Shown here in pieces: positions 34,005 to 43,695 of a stretch of 64,000 nucleotides of DNA (position 1 is the first letter of the stretch; each line of letters opens with the position of its first letter). Source of the stretch: Draconibacterium mangrovi (GTDB taxonomy: Bacteria; Bacteroidota; Bacteroidia; Bacteroidales; Prolixibacteraceae); contig NZ_JAAAGB010000007.1 of the NCBI RefSeq assembly GCF_010586825.1, positions 62,001 through 126,000 on the forward strand, written 5' to 3'. The notes beneath the pieces are model-generated. The model was not told where the DNA came from, did no database searches, and worked only from the letters and a program-made list of their open reading frames with translations. The position numbers and the translations under genes are program-made.

Positions 34005-35915
34005 ATGTTAAATAAATCAATTGCATATCGGTTGAGTGTTTATATTTCCCTGGCTGTAATAGGGGTATTTATTGCTTTTATTGGTATATTTTTTATCTTC
34101 AATCAAACACTTATAAAAGAAAGTGTAAAGAATAAGGCGATGTCGCAAAGTACACATGTAACCAGTCAGGTGCAGCGATACATTGTTACTACTTCGGAGG
34201 TTGCCGGAAATATTGCTGATCAGGTTATTTTTTACGGTCAGCAAGATCATGCCGATTTGTTTATTCAAAGCCTGGTCATCAAATATCCGTTTATTAATGC
34301 CATTTATGTGAAGATTGATTCAACGGTTACCAACTTGCCGTATTGGAGTTATTTTACATACAGAGATGGTGATTCCACAATAATACAACGGGGAAGTAGT
34401 AATATTTCGTCGTGTGCAAATGAGCAGGTACAGTTTCAGAAACTGATTAAACAAAAAGATGAAGGTTGGTCGGAGCCCTATTTGTGCGAACGAAATAATA
34501 TTGTTGTTGCAGCTTACTGTTCACCTATTAGGATCGAAACTCCCTCGGGACAAAAAAAACGAGTTGGAGAAGTAATTTGCGAGTTGTCGTTAAATGAGTT
34601 GAACAAGCAAGTGAACAGTTTAAAAATAGGAAAAGGAGGTTTTGCCTTTCTGATGTCGAACGACGGCGTTTATATCACACATCCTGTTAACGAGTGGATA
34701 CTTAACCGCAGCATTTACGATATTAATGAAAAAGTTCTGCGCACAGATGTAAGGGCCACAAACGATCAGGTGCTTGCAGAAACTAAGCCGGGTACTTTAA
34801 TTGCTTATCCCGAGTTATTTAATTATGAAAAAGCCCTGGTTTATTATGTGCCGATCCCGCAAAATGGCTGGATTTTGGTCTCGGTATTACCATATAAAGA
34901 ATTATTCGAACCCTTGTACTTACCGGTGCTTCAGATGCTATTTTTCTCTGTTTTAGGGATTCTCATCATTTACTTAACTGTTACATACATTATTAACCGG
35001 CAGATAAAACCACTAAGTTTGGTTACCAATCAGTTAAAACGTTTTAGCAATTTAACTGGTCCGTATAAAGATATTCCCGAAAATGAAATTATTCAGGTTG
35101 CCGAGAGTTTGAATTACATGAAATCGTGGTATGAAAAATACCTGCAAACACAATCTGATGAACAAAAGAAAAAACAACGGCGACAGGAAGATATGAATCA
35201 GGCTTCCGAAATTCAACAAAGTTTTATTAAAACAATCTATCCGGCTTTCCCTGGCCGCAGTGATATTGATCTGTATTCCACTTACCAACCAGCCAAAGGA
35301 GTTAGTGGCGACCTTTTCGATTATTTCTTTATTGATGACGAACACCTGGTTTTATCCATGGGAGATGTTTCAGGGAAAGGGGTGCCTGCAGCTTTTTTTA
35401 TGAGTGTTGCACAAACAACAATCAAAACAAATGCATTGGTACCTAAAGCAAACAAAATTGTAGAACAGGTAAATAAAGAGTTGTGCACAAGCAACCAACA
35501 TCAGTTTTTTTTAACATTGTTTTTGGGTGTTCTGAATGTAAAAACCGGTATTTTAGAATACTGTAACGCAGCTCATACTCCGGGCTATGTTTTGACTTAT
35601 AACGGGAAAGTTAAAGAATTAGCTCAATCGCATGGACTGCCATTAGGACTTTATCCTGACAAATCTTATGGTTCGGCTAAAATTCAACTGAACAAGCAAG
35701 ATACGCTTGTTTTATACACCGATGGGGTTACCGAAATGCTAAACGAAAACAATGTTCAGTACAGTAATCATCAACTTGTTGAGAATCTGAAATCACTTAC
35801 CGGACAAAGCCCAAAAGAAATGATTGAACGTTTTGAAAAGAGTTTCAAGATTTATATGGGACATGCGCAACAAGCCGATGATATTACCATGCTAATCTTT
35901 AATTACAAGGCATAA
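34005..35915 (+). CDS. membrane sensor phosphatase: Cache domain, HAMP-like region and SpoIIE/PP2C domain
   Basis: A 636-residue signalling protein. Two transmembrane segments (about 12-33 and 305-330) flank a large extracytoplasmic dCache-like sensor that includes FAFLMSNDGVYITHP. A HAMP-like linker and a coiled coil rich in Gln and Lys (385-405) follow. The PP2C-type SpoIIE phosphatase domain (about 415-636) has SGDLFDYFFID, LSMGDVSGKGVPAAFFMS and YTDGVTEM, which carry the metal-binding Asp residues. Such proteins usually dephosphorylate an anti-anti-sigma factor in response to a ligand; no such partner is next to it here. It ends at a bidirectional terminator shared with clpC. Confidence 0.9.
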   Translation: MLNKSIAYRLSVYISLAVIGVFIAFIGIFFIFNQTLIKESVKNKAMSQSTHVTSQVQRYIVTTSEVAGNIADQVIFYGQQDHADLFIQSLVIKYPFINAIYVKIDSTVTNLPYWSYFTYRDGDSTIIQRGSSNISSCANEQVQFQKLIKQKDEGWSEPYLCERNNIVVAAYCSPIRIETPSGQKKRVGEVICELSLNELNKQVNSLKIGKGGFAFLMSNDGVYITHPVNEWILNRSIYDINEKVLRTDVRATNDQVLAETKPGTLIAYPELFNYEKALVYYVPIPQNGWILVSVLPYKELFEPLYLPVLQMLFFSVLGILIIYLTVTYIINRQIKPLSLVTNQLKRFSNLTGPYKDIPENEIIQVAESLNYMKSWYEKYLQTQSDEQKKKQRRQEDMNQASEIQQSFIKTIYPAFPGRSDIDLYSTYQPAKGVSGDLFDYFFIDDEHLVLSMGDVSGKGVPAAFFMSVAQTTIKTNALVPKANKIVEQVNKELCTSNQHQFFLTLFLGVLNVKTGILEYCNAAHTPGYVLTYNGKVKELAQSHGLPLGLYPDKSYGSAKIQLNKQDTLVLYTDGVTEMLNENNVQYSNHQLVENLKSLTGQSPKEMIERFEKSFKIYMGHAQQADDITMLIFNYKA

Positions 35916-35916
35916 A

Positions 35917-35940
35917 AAAAGGAGGTTTTCACCTCCTTTT
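35917..35940. terminator. bidirectional terminator between convergent genes
   Basis: AAAAGGAGGT (35917-35926) pairs with ACCTCCTTTT (35931-35940), with A- and T-runs on either side, between the SpoIIE-type gene and clpC. Confidence 0.85.
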
Positions 35941-35960
35941 CAAATATAATATTCTATTTC

Positions 35961-38489
35961 TTATTCTTTTAGCGCTTTTTTATTTGATAAAATACGCATT
36001 TGAAGTTTTTCATTTTTTTTATCATACCCTACAGAAATTGTATCTCCTTCGCTAATCGATGCTTTTATAATAATTTCGGCCATCTCGTCTTCCAGATATT
36101 TCTGGATGGCTCGTTTTAATGGTCGGGCACCAAACTGAGGATCATATCCTTTCTCAGCAATAAAATCTTTTGCTGCCGGAGAAATCTTAAGCTTGTAATT
36201 TAATGATTCAACACGTTTGTACAAACCTTCAATTTCAATGTCGATAATGCTGTGAATATGCTTTTTCTCCAATTGGTTGAACATCACAACATCGTCGATA
36301 CGATTCAGAAATTCCGGAGCAAATGCTTTTTTCAGTGCTTTCTGAATAATGTATTTTGTATGTTCATTTTCTTCTTCAGGTGTTTTAGCCGTTGCGAATC
36401 CAACACCACGTCCGAAATCTTTTAACTGACGTGACCCAATATTCGATGTCATAATAACAATCGTATTTTTGAAATCAATATTACGACCCAAACTATCGGT
36501 TAAACGTCCTTCGTCCATCAGTTGAAGCAAAATATTAAACACATCAGGATGTGCTTTCTCAATTTCGTCGAGTAAAACAACAGAGTAGGGCTTCCTTCTG
36601 ACTTTTTCAGTAAGCTGTCCGCCTTCTTCGTAACCCACATATCCAGGAGGCGCTCCAACTAATCGCGACACCGCAAATTTTTCCATGTATTCACTCATGT
36701 CAATACGTATCAGCGAATCCAGGTTGTCGAACAAATAAGTGGTTAAAACTTTTGCCAACTGGGTTTTTCCAACACCTGTAGGCCCAAGGAAAATAAATGT
36801 TCCGATCGGGCGGTTTGGATCTTTCAATCCTGCACGGTTACGCTGAATAGCCTTAACGATTTTGGCAATCGCCTCGTCTTGTCCAACAACCTTTCCTTTC
36901 AGATCATTGCCCATGTTCATCAGGCGTTTCCCTTCGGCTTGAGCAATGCGCTGTACCGGAATTCCCGACATCATAGCAACTACTTCAGCTACCTTGTGCT
37001 CATCAACGATTTCCCGGTGATTCAGCAAATCTTTTTCCCACTGCTCTTTTGCATCTTCCAAAAGGGTGAGCAGGTTTTTTTCTTTATCACGATAATTGGC
37101 TGCCAGCTCAAAATTCTGACTTTTTACTGCAGCAATCTTATCCTCTTTGGTTTTCTCTATCTTCTCTTCCAGCTTAACAATGCTATCGGGAACATTGATA
37201 TTTGAGATATGAACTCGCGAACCCGCTTCGTCAAGAGCATCGATGGCTTTGTCCGGTAAATAACGATCGGTAATGTAGCGTGCAGTTAATTTTACACAGC
37301 TTTCAATCGCTTCAGGAGTATAGGTTACGTTGTGGTGATCTTCGTAACGTTCTTTAATGTTATTCAGAATTTCAATGGTTTCGTCAACCGAAGTAGGATC
37401 GACCATTACTTTCTGGAAACGACGTTCCAAAGCACCGTCTTTTTCAATTTGCTGACGGTATTCATCCAGCGTTGTGGCACCAATACATTGAATATCGCCA
37501 CGTGCCAATGCAGGTTTCAACATGTTGGCCGCATCGAGCGATCCGGTTGCGCCACCGGCACCTACAATCGTATGAATTTCGTCGATAAACAAAATAACGT
37601 TGTTTACTTTCGATAGCTCATTTAAAATCGCTTTCATACGCTCTTCAAACTGCCCGCGGTATTTTGTACCCGCCACAATCGAAGCAATATCAAGGCTTAC
37701 AACACGTTTGTCGAATAATATTCTCGATACTTTTTTACCTATGATACGAAGTGCCAGTCCTTCGGCAATCGCTGATTTACCAACGCCGGGTTCTCCAATT
37801 AAAATTGGATTGTTCTTTTTGCGTCGGCTCAGGATTTGTGCCAGTCGCTCAATCTCTTTCTCGCGACCTACAATTGGATCAAGGCTGTTTTCTTCTGCCA
37901 GTTTGGTAATATCAATACCAAAATTATCGAGTACCGGCGTATCCGATTTTGCTCCGGCAGCTTTCTTAGAACTTTGTCCGCCCGACGGGCCTTTCCCAAA
38001 ACCTTCGCCCGGCTCATCGTCGTCGTTTTCAGGGAAATCTGATTTCGCTTCAGGTTGTTGCTGGTAGTCTTGCAGTTGCGACTTAACCATGTAATAGTTA
38101 ATACCCAATTCAACGAGCAATTGGGTTATCAAACTGTCGTTGTCTTTTAATATAGCCAGCAAGAGATGGCCGCTGTTGGCAGTTGCACTTTTAAACGATC
38201 GTGCTTCAAGGTAAATCAATTTCAAAGTCTTTTCCGTTGATTTAAGCATAATCAAATCAGCTTTCTGATTAATATCTTTATCTGTGCGTACCTTGCTTTC
38301 GATTAGTTGTTTTACTTCAACCAGGTCAACACCCAGGTTTTCGAGAATATCAGTAGCAGTACCTTCGCCTTCTCTCAAAATTCCCAAAAAAAGATGCTCC
38401 TGGCCTATATAATCATTCCCCAAACGAATTGCCTCCTCCCGGCTGTATCCGATAATGTCTTTAATTCTTGGTGAAAATTGTGAATCCAT
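35961..38489 (-). CDS. clpC: ATP-dependent Clp protease ATP-binding subunit ClpC
   Basis: AAA+ unfoldase of 842 residues that feeds substrates to ClpP. The double Clp-N repeat spans about 1-145 and is followed by an acidic, Gly-rich linker (about 150-185). The first AAA domain has Walker A GEPGVGKS at 232-239 and Walker B ILFIDEIH. The middle region carries a UVR-like segment, as in ClpC rather than ClpB. The second AAA domain has GPTGVGKT at 569-576, the sensor segment TSNIGSRQL and a ClpB-D2-small C-terminal domain. ClpP is not in the window. It is transcribed alone, divergent from gyrA. Confidence 0.93.
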   Translation of the reverse strand: MDSQFSPRIKDIIGYSREEAIRLGNDYIGQEHLFLGILREGEGTATDILENLGVDLVEVKQLIESKVRTDKDINQKADLIMLKSTEKTLKLIYLEARSFKSATANSGHLLLAILKDNDSLITQLLVELGINYYMVKSQLQDYQQQPEAKSDFPENDDDEPGEGFGKGPSGGQSSKKAAGAKSDTPVLDNFGIDITKLAEENSLDPIVGREKEIERLAQILSRRKKNNPILIGEPGVGKSAIAEGLALRIIGKKVSRILFDKRVVSLDIASIVAGTKYRGQFEERMKAILNELSKVNNVILFIDEIHTIVGAGGATGSLDAANMLKPALARGDIQCIGATTLDEYRQQIEKDGALERRFQKVMVDPTSVDETIEILNNIKERYEDHHNVTYTPEAIESCVKLTARYITDRYLPDKAIDALDEAGSRVHISNINVPDSIVKLEEKIEKTKEDKIAAVKSQNFELAANYRDKEKNLLTLLEDAKEQWEKDLLNHREIVDEHKVAEVVAMMSGIPVQRIAQAEGKRLMNMGNDLKGKVVGQDEAIAKIVKAIQRNRAGLKDPNRPIGTFIFLGPTGVGKTQLAKVLTTYLFDNLDSLIRIDMSEYMEKFAVSRLVGAPPGYVGYEEGGQLTEKVRRKPYSVVLLDEIEKAHPDVFNILLQLMDEGRLTDSLGRNIDFKNTIVIMTSNIGSRQLKDFGRGVGFATAKTPEEENEHTKYIIQKALKKAFAPEFLNRIDDVVMFNQLEKKHIHSIIDIEIEGLYKRVESLNYKLKISPAAKDFIAEKGYDPQFGARPLKRAIQKYLEDEMAEIIIKASISEGDTISVGYDKKNEKLQMRILSNKKALKE

Positions 38490-38704
38490 ATATAGTTTCC
38501 TTTTTATCTCGGTTTAACAAATACTATTCCTAAAAGGTTGAAAGACTAAATTAATTAAAATTTGAAGCTGGGGAGTATCGAAATGGCAGAAGTTATCAAA
38601 GGTAACCTAAACATCATGCATAATTGTCAGTTGATATGTTAATATCTTCTTGTCAAAAGTAGGTAAAACACTACTAGATATACGTGTTACACGAATGATT
38701 TTAC

Positions 38705-38712
38705 TATTTTTG
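38705..38712 (+). promoter_or_regulatory. candidate -7 promoter element of gyrA
   Basis: TATTTTTG fits TAnnTTTG, 43 bases before the chosen gyrA ATG. No good -33 TTTG at 19 bases. Confidence 0.45.
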
Positions 38713-38743
38713 TGGGTCTTTAAAACAGTGATAATTTATTTTG

Positions 38744-38750
38744 AAAGGAG
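38744..38750 (+). promoter_or_regulatory. Shine-Dalgarno-like site that decides the gyrA start
   Basis: AAAGGAG lies 5 bases before the ATG at 38756. Such sites are rare in Bacteroidetes. It argues for that ATG rather than the in-frame TTG at 38741, which overlaps the site. Confidence 0.65.
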
Positions 38751-38755
38751 ATATA

Positions 38756-41269
38756 ATGACAGAAGGTGAAAAGATTATCAGAATAAACATTGAGGAGCAG
38801 ATGAAATCTGCTTATATTGATTATTCAATGTCGGTAATTGTTTCGCGCGCATTACCCGATGTACGCGATGGTTTTAAACCGGTACACCGCCGGGTTTTAT
38901 TTGGTATGCACGAGCTTGGAATACTTTCCAATCGTCCGTATAAAAAGTCGGCCAGGATCGTTGGGGAGGTACTTGGTAAGTTCCACCCGCATGGCGACTC
39001 TTCAGTTTATTTTACGATGGTACGTATGGCGCAACCTTGGTCGTTGCGTTACCCGATGGTCGATGGTCAGGGAAACTTTGGTTCCGTTGATGGTGACAGC
39101 CCGGCAGCAATGCGTTATACCGAGGCTCGTATGTCGAAGATTTCGGAAGAAACTTTGGCCGACCTGGACAAAAATACTGTTGATTTCCAGCCCAACTTCG
39201 ATGAATCGTTAAGCGAACCAACTGTTCTACCAACAAAAATACCGCAGCTACTTGTAAATGGAGCATCGGGTATTGCTGTGGGTATGGCCACGAATATGGC
39301 TCCGCACAACCTTAGTGATGTTATTGATGCTACCATTGCATACGTTAATAACAATGATATTGAAATGGAAGAGCTTATCGATATCGTTAAAGCTCCCGAT
39401 TTCCCAACAGGTGGTATCATTTATGGTTATCAGGGAGTGAAGGATGCTTATGAAACCGGCAGGGGACGTATTGTTATCCGGGGTAAAGCCCATATCGAAA
39501 ATGAAGGTGGACGCGAGAAAATTGTTGTAACCGAGATTCCATACATGGTTAACCGTGCAGAAATGATTCAGAAAACTGCAGATTTGGTTAACGAAAAGAA
39601 AATTGAAGGAATTTCGAACGTAAACGACGAGTCGGACCGTGAAGGTATGCGTGTTGTATACGATTTAAAACGCGATGCAATGAGCAACGTCGTTTTAAAT
39701 AAACTATACAAATATACTCAGTTGCAAACTTCGTTTAGTGTTAACAGCATTGCGCTGGTGCATGGTCGTCCGAAAATTCTAAACCTGAAAGACCTGATCA
39801 AACACTTTGTTGATCACCGTCACGAAGTGGTAACACGTCGTACGCAGTACGAACTGGAGCAAGCCGAAAAACGTGCACATATTCTGGAAGGACTTATTAT
39901 TGCCAGCGATAATATCGACGAAGTAATTGCCATTATACGCGGATCTTCAACTCCTGAAGAAGCACGAAACAAACTGATTGAACGATTTGAATTAAGCGAT
40001 GTTCAGTCGCGTGCAATTGTTGAAATGCGTTTACGTCAGTTAACCGGTCTTGAGCAAGACAAACTTCGTAAAGAATACGACGAAATTATGTCGCAGATCG
40101 AACATTACAAAGCCATTCTTGCCGATGTTAACTTGCGCATGCAAATCATAAGAGACGAATTACAGGAGGTTAAAGACAAATACGGTGATGAACGTCGTAC
40201 CGAAATTGTTCCAAACGCCGAAGAATTTAACCCTGAAGATTTTTATGCCGATGAAGAAATGGTTATTACTATTTCGCATTTAGGTTATATAAAACGTACG
40301 CCACTTACCGAGTTCAGAACTCAGGGCAGGGGAGGTATAGGTTCGAAAGGAAGTACAACCCGTGATGAAGACTTCCTGGAGCACATTATTATTGCCTCGA
40401 TGCATAACACCCTTTTACTGTTTACCGAAAAAGGAAAATGTTACTGGCTGAAAGTGTATGAAATTCCGGAAGGAACCAGGGCTTCAAAAGGTCGTGCAAT
40501 TCAAAACATGTTGAATATTGAGCCGGACGATCAGGTGTTGGCATTTATTAAAGTGAGAACACTGGCCGATCAGGAATTCATCAATAATAACTACATTATT
40601 CTTGCTACCAAAAAAGGTATTATCAAGAAAACAACTTTAGAAGCTTATTCTCGTCCACGTCAAAATGGAGTTAATGCAATTACCATTAAAGAAGGTGACC
40701 AGTTACTTGAAGCTCGTTTAACAAACGGCAAAAGCGAGGTAATGATTGCAGTGCGTTCCGGAAAGGCAATTCGTTTCAACGAAAGTATCGTTCGAGCAAT
40801 TGGTAGAACAGCATCCGGAGTGCGCGGTATCACACTTGGTCATGAAAATGATGAAGTAATTGGTATGGTTTGTGTAATGGATGAGAATGAAGATATCCTG
40901 GTAGTTGCCGAAAATGGATATGGAAAACGTTCTAAAATAGATGATTACCGTGTTACTAACCGTGGCGGGAAAGGTGTAAAAACACTGAATATAACCGAAA
41001 AAACCGGTGAATTAGTAGCGATAAAAAGTGTTTCAGATGATAACGATCTGATGATTATCACACAAAAAGGAATTACTATTCGTTTAGCAGTTAATACCAT
41101 ATCTGTACTCGGAAGAGCAACACAGGGAGTACGCGTAATCAATTTAAGAGAAGACGACACCATTGCATCGGTTGCCCGAATTGCAGTTGAAGAAGGCAGT
41201 TCAGAAAATACAACTGACGAAAATGCTGAAGGTGTTGATAATGAAGAAAATAACTTAGAACAAGAATAA
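38756..41269 (+). CDS. gyrA: DNA gyrase subunit A
   Basis: DNA-cutting subunit of the type II topoisomerase that introduces negative supercoils. The 837-residue protein begins [20 protein letters not shown] and has the winged-helix region [18 protein letters not shown], the catalytic Tyr121 (MRYTEAR) and six beta-pinwheel repeats, with the GyrA box close to [13 protein letters not shown]. The quinolone region reads [17 protein letters not shown], with Ser at the position of E. coli Ser83 and Phe at that of Asp87. The acidic C-terminal tail is typical. A longer product from the TTG at 38741 is less likely. The TPR gene follows with its own promoter. Confidence 0.97.
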   Translation: MTEGEKIIRINIEEQMKSAYIDYSMSVIVSRALPDVRDGFKPVHRRVLFGMHELGILSNRPYKKSARIVGEVLGKFHPHGDSSVYFTMVRMAQPWSLRYPMVDGQGNFGSVDGDSPAAMRYTEARMSKISEETLADLDKNTVDFQPNFDESLSEPTVLPTKIPQLLVNGASGIAVGMATNMAPHNLSDVIDATIAYVNNNDIEMEELIDIVKAPDFPTGGIIYGYQGVKDAYETGRGRIVIRGKAHIENEGGREKIVVTEIPYMVNRAEMIQKTADLVNEKKIEGISNVNDESDREGMRVVYDLKRDAMSNVVLNKLYKYTQLQTSFSVNSIALVHGRPKILNLKDLIKHFVDHRHEVVTRRTQYELEQAEKRAHILEGLIIASDNIDEVIAIIRGSSTPEEARNKLIERFELSDVQSRAIVEMRLRQLTGLEQDKLRKEYDEIMSQIEHYKAILADVNLRMQIIRDELQEVKDKYGDERRTEIVPNAEEFNPEDFYADEEMVITISHLGYIKRTPLTEFRTQGRGGIGSKGSTTRDEDFLEHIIIASMHNTLLLFTEKGKCYWLKVYEIPEGTRASKGRAIQNMLNIEPDDQVLAFIKVRTLADQEFINNNYIILATKKGIIKKTTLEAYSRPRQNGVNAITIKEGDQLLEARLTNGKSEVMIAVRSGKAIRFNESIVRAIGRTASGVRGITLGHENDEVIGMVCVMDENEDILVVAENGYGKRSKIDDYRVTNRGGKGVKTLNITEKTGELVAIKSVSDDNDLMIITQKGITIRLAVNTISVLGRATQGVRVINLREDDTIASVARIAVEEGSSENTTDENAEGVDNEENNLEQE

Positions 41270-41293
41270 ATTATTGAATATTCTTGCTGTTAT

Positions 41294-41323
41294 TTTGATA
41301 AAATTTGAAAAGATATATTTTTG
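41294..41323 (+). promoter_or_regulatory. candidate promoter of the TPR gene
   Basis: TTTG (41294-41297), an 18-base spacer and TATTTTTG (41316-41323) match the Bacteroidetes promoter. The ATG is 53 bases downstream. Confidence 0.6.
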
Positions 41324-41376
41324 TGGCCTGTAAAGGGCTATTAAACGAAATTTTAAAATTTTAAATAAGTATAACA

Positions 41377-42552
41377 ATGAAAAAAACTATCATTCTTCTG
41401 GCCTTGATTTTTTCAGTTTCAGCAGTATTTGCACAGAAAGGAAAAGTAACAAGTGCTCAGAACCTTAAAGATTCAGGCAAATTAGATCAAGCATTGGAAG
41501 CTATCAAAGAAGCTACTGATGCTACAAATGATAAAGCTGAGAAGTCTCTTCCCTGGCCAAAAACATGGGAAGTGAAAGGCGAAATTTATCAGGCTATTTT
41601 TGCAAGTCAGGACGCAAATGTAAAAGCTTTAAGTGATGATCCGTTAACACTTGCGTTAGAGTCGTACAAAAAAGCACTCGAACTGGATGAAGGCGATAAG
41701 TTCTCGAAAAGTGTAAAAATTAAGTTGACATTGTTAACCAACGACCTAACAAACCAGGCAGTTGAAGCTTTCAACAACAATGACTACGAATTGGCATTAA
41801 AGTCTTTCGAGCAAATTCTTGAAATACAGGATATTCCAGTAGTAAAAGAGGATAATCCTGATGCAGTTGATACTGTAATTTTATTCAACTCGGGTTTGGC
41901 TGCTTACAATGCTCAGCTTTATAATAAAGCTGTTCAATACTATGGTGAGGCTGCTAAACACGGTTATAATGGTGCAAGAACCTACGCTTTAATTTCTGAT
42001 TCGTACATTCAAATGCAAGACACTGTTAATGCGTTAAAAGCTGTACAGGAAGGATTTGAGAAATATCCGGAAGACAACAACGTGTTGACAAGTATGATTG
42101 ACCTTTACATGAAAATTGGTAAAAACGAAGAAGCATTGAAATACCTGGATATGGCCATTGAGCAAGATCCAAATAATGTAACTTATTATTTTGCCAAAGG
42201 TGCGTTATATGAAAAATTTGGTGAAGAAGAAAGTGCAGTAGCAGCATATGAAAGAGCATCTGAAGTTGATCCAACATTCTTTAACGCATATTACAATTTA
42301 GGTGCACTTTATTACAACAAAGGTGTAAAACAAATTGAAGTAGCTAATGCAGTTCCGGCTAACGAAAATGAAAAATACGAAGCTGAATTGAAAAAAGCTG
42401 ATGTGTGGTTTGAAAAGGCACTTCCATATATGGAAAAATGTCATGAGTTGAATCCTGAGGATGAAATGACATTAGAGTCACTAAAAAACCTGTACTACCG
42501 TATGAAAAATATGGACAAGTACAACGAAGTTCTTGAGTTGTTAGGACAATAG
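41377..42552 (+). CDS. secreted tetratricopeptide-repeat protein
   Basis: A 391-residue protein with a cleavable signal peptide (ending VFAQ, residue 20) and many TPR helices: LGALYYNKGVKQIE, LDMAIEQDPNNVTYYFAKGALYEK, LNSGLAAYNAQLYNKAVQYYGEA-like spacing, and NPEDEMTLESLKNLYYRM near the end. TPR proteins act as protein-protein scaffolds; in Bacteroidetes such periplasmic members often serve outer-membrane or gliding/secretion systems, but nothing here points to a partner. It follows gyrA by 107 bases with its own promoter and terminator. Confidence 0.85.
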   Translation: MKKTIILLALIFSVSAVFAQKGKVTSAQNLKDSGKLDQALEAIKEATDATNDKAEKSLPWPKTWEVKGEIYQAIFASQDANVKALSDDPLTLALESYKKALELDEGDKFSKSVKIKLTLLTNDLTNQAVEAFNNNDYELALKSFEQILEIQDIPVVKEDNPDAVDTVILFNSGLAAYNAQLYNKAVQYYGEAAKHGYNGARTYALISDSYIQMQDTVNALKAVQEGFEKYPEDNNVLTSMIDLYMKIGKNEEALKYLDMAIEQDPNNVTYYFAKGALYEKFGEEESAVAAYERASEVDPTFFNAYYNLGALYYNKGVKQIEVANAVPANENEKYEAELKKADVWFEKALPYMEKCHELNPEDEMTLESLKNLYYRMKNMDKYNEVLELLGQ

Positions 42553-42559
42553 AATATAA

Positions 42560-42591
42560 AAAAGGGAGGGAAATTCTCTCCTTTTTTTATA
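42560..42591 (+). terminator. intrinsic terminator of the TPR gene
   Basis: A-rich AAAAAGG-GAG pairs with CTC-T-CCTTTTT across a single-base bulge, followed by T. Confidence 0.65.
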
Positions 42592-42599
42592 TTTATATA

Positions 42600-43695
42600 A
42601 ATAACATAATATCAATTATAAGACAAATCCACTCGGGTAAATAAAACGCACCAGGCCAATGCTTTTCAAATCGTGCTATTCTGAATAACTGTGCTAAAAA
42701 TAATTTTACGTAATTCTCAGCGAGTTTAATATTCGTGCTTCCCGGGATGGTTTTTCCTATAATTCGACACTATATTAAATAGCCGCACGGCTGTCTCATA
42801 TTTCCAACACACACCAGCCGCACATCTATAAATACAAAATCCCTCCCTAAAAAAGTTTTTCTGTTGAGTATTTCAGTTTGATGTTTGGTATTCAATTGCC
42901 GCAACAGTACAACAATTTTTAAAATATATTCTAGTTAATATAAATGTTTTATAGACAAAATTTGTTGCACATTTGCTTAGTCTGGTTTTCCAATGATTTT
43001 AGAATTGTTTGTCCTCGTGCCGAACTGGCATTTACTTTTCTTCTTGATAAGAAAAGTAAACAAAAGAATCAAGAGAATTTAATTCTTCCACCCACATTCC
43101 CACGTCATCCCGCGCCAAATTTTCTGTCCTACACACCTTTAACTTTCAAATAATCTTATTGTATAAAATATGATACTGGGTTCTCATTACTCATATTATC
43201 ATAAATAATAATTATAAGTACAATGGCGACGCGAAACAATTAGTTATTTCTAATTTTGATTTCTGTAGAAACATATATGAAGCTGGTAATATATAATTCC
43301 GGAAATAAAAAGCAGGCCAACTTATTGTAGCATAACTAAAAACACCATTATTGCTGAATTTGAGATCTGTTGCCCTAAGTTGGTAAAACGCGTGTATTCT
43401 ATTTGCATTCTCAGATTTTTGAATAATTGTTCGTACAGAAATAATGTTAACAATACATTATATTAACAGGTGGAACGCAATAAAGTACACGCTATTACAA
43501 TTGATAGATCTATTTTTGCCGCGCATGATTAAAAGTCGTATTAAAACATACAAACTAAATAATCAGCGGGCATTTGTGGCCATCAAAATGGCTTATAAGA
43601 TGCGGTCCGACAGGTTTGTGCCGCCTGTAACTCTATTCTGATTTCTCTCTTACCCCCTTCCCTGCATTACCGATTCTTTCATTAAACTATTTTAT
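42600..43695. other. 1.1-kb gene-poor interval
   Basis: No credible gene. It holds a 9-bp hairpin ACTTTTCTT (43034-43042) with AAGAAAAGT (43049-43057), of a kind I recall in intergenic DNA of many Bacteroidetes, and small open frames at 42944-43153 (69 residues) and 43444-43641 (65 residues) that lack recognisable motifs. Long AT-rich stretches suggest decayed sequence or an untranslated region upstream of the porin gene. Confidence 0.55.
43034..43057. repeat. hairpin resembling a dispersed Bacteroidetes intergenic repeat
   Basis: ACTTTTCTT and AAGAAAAGT form a perfect 9-bp stem with a 6-base loop. Only one copy is in the window, so the repeat status rests on memory of similar sequences. Confidence 0.35.

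Noticed and set aside
38741-38755. Longer GyrA start at TTG 38741
   Set aside because: The AAAGGAG ribosome-binding-like site overlaps this codon and is correctly spaced for the ATG at 38756.
42781-42792. Short hairpin AGCCGCACGGCT as a terminator or RNA
   Set aside because: It is too short, has no T-run and has no adjacent gene end.
42944-43153. 69-residue open frame (plus strand)
   Set aside because: It runs through the 43034-43057 hairpin and has no recognisable domain, so it is probably chance.
43444-43641. 65-residue open frame (plus strand)
   Set aside because: It lacks family motifs, a promoter and neighbours that would support it, and sits in a decayed-looking AT-rich interval.
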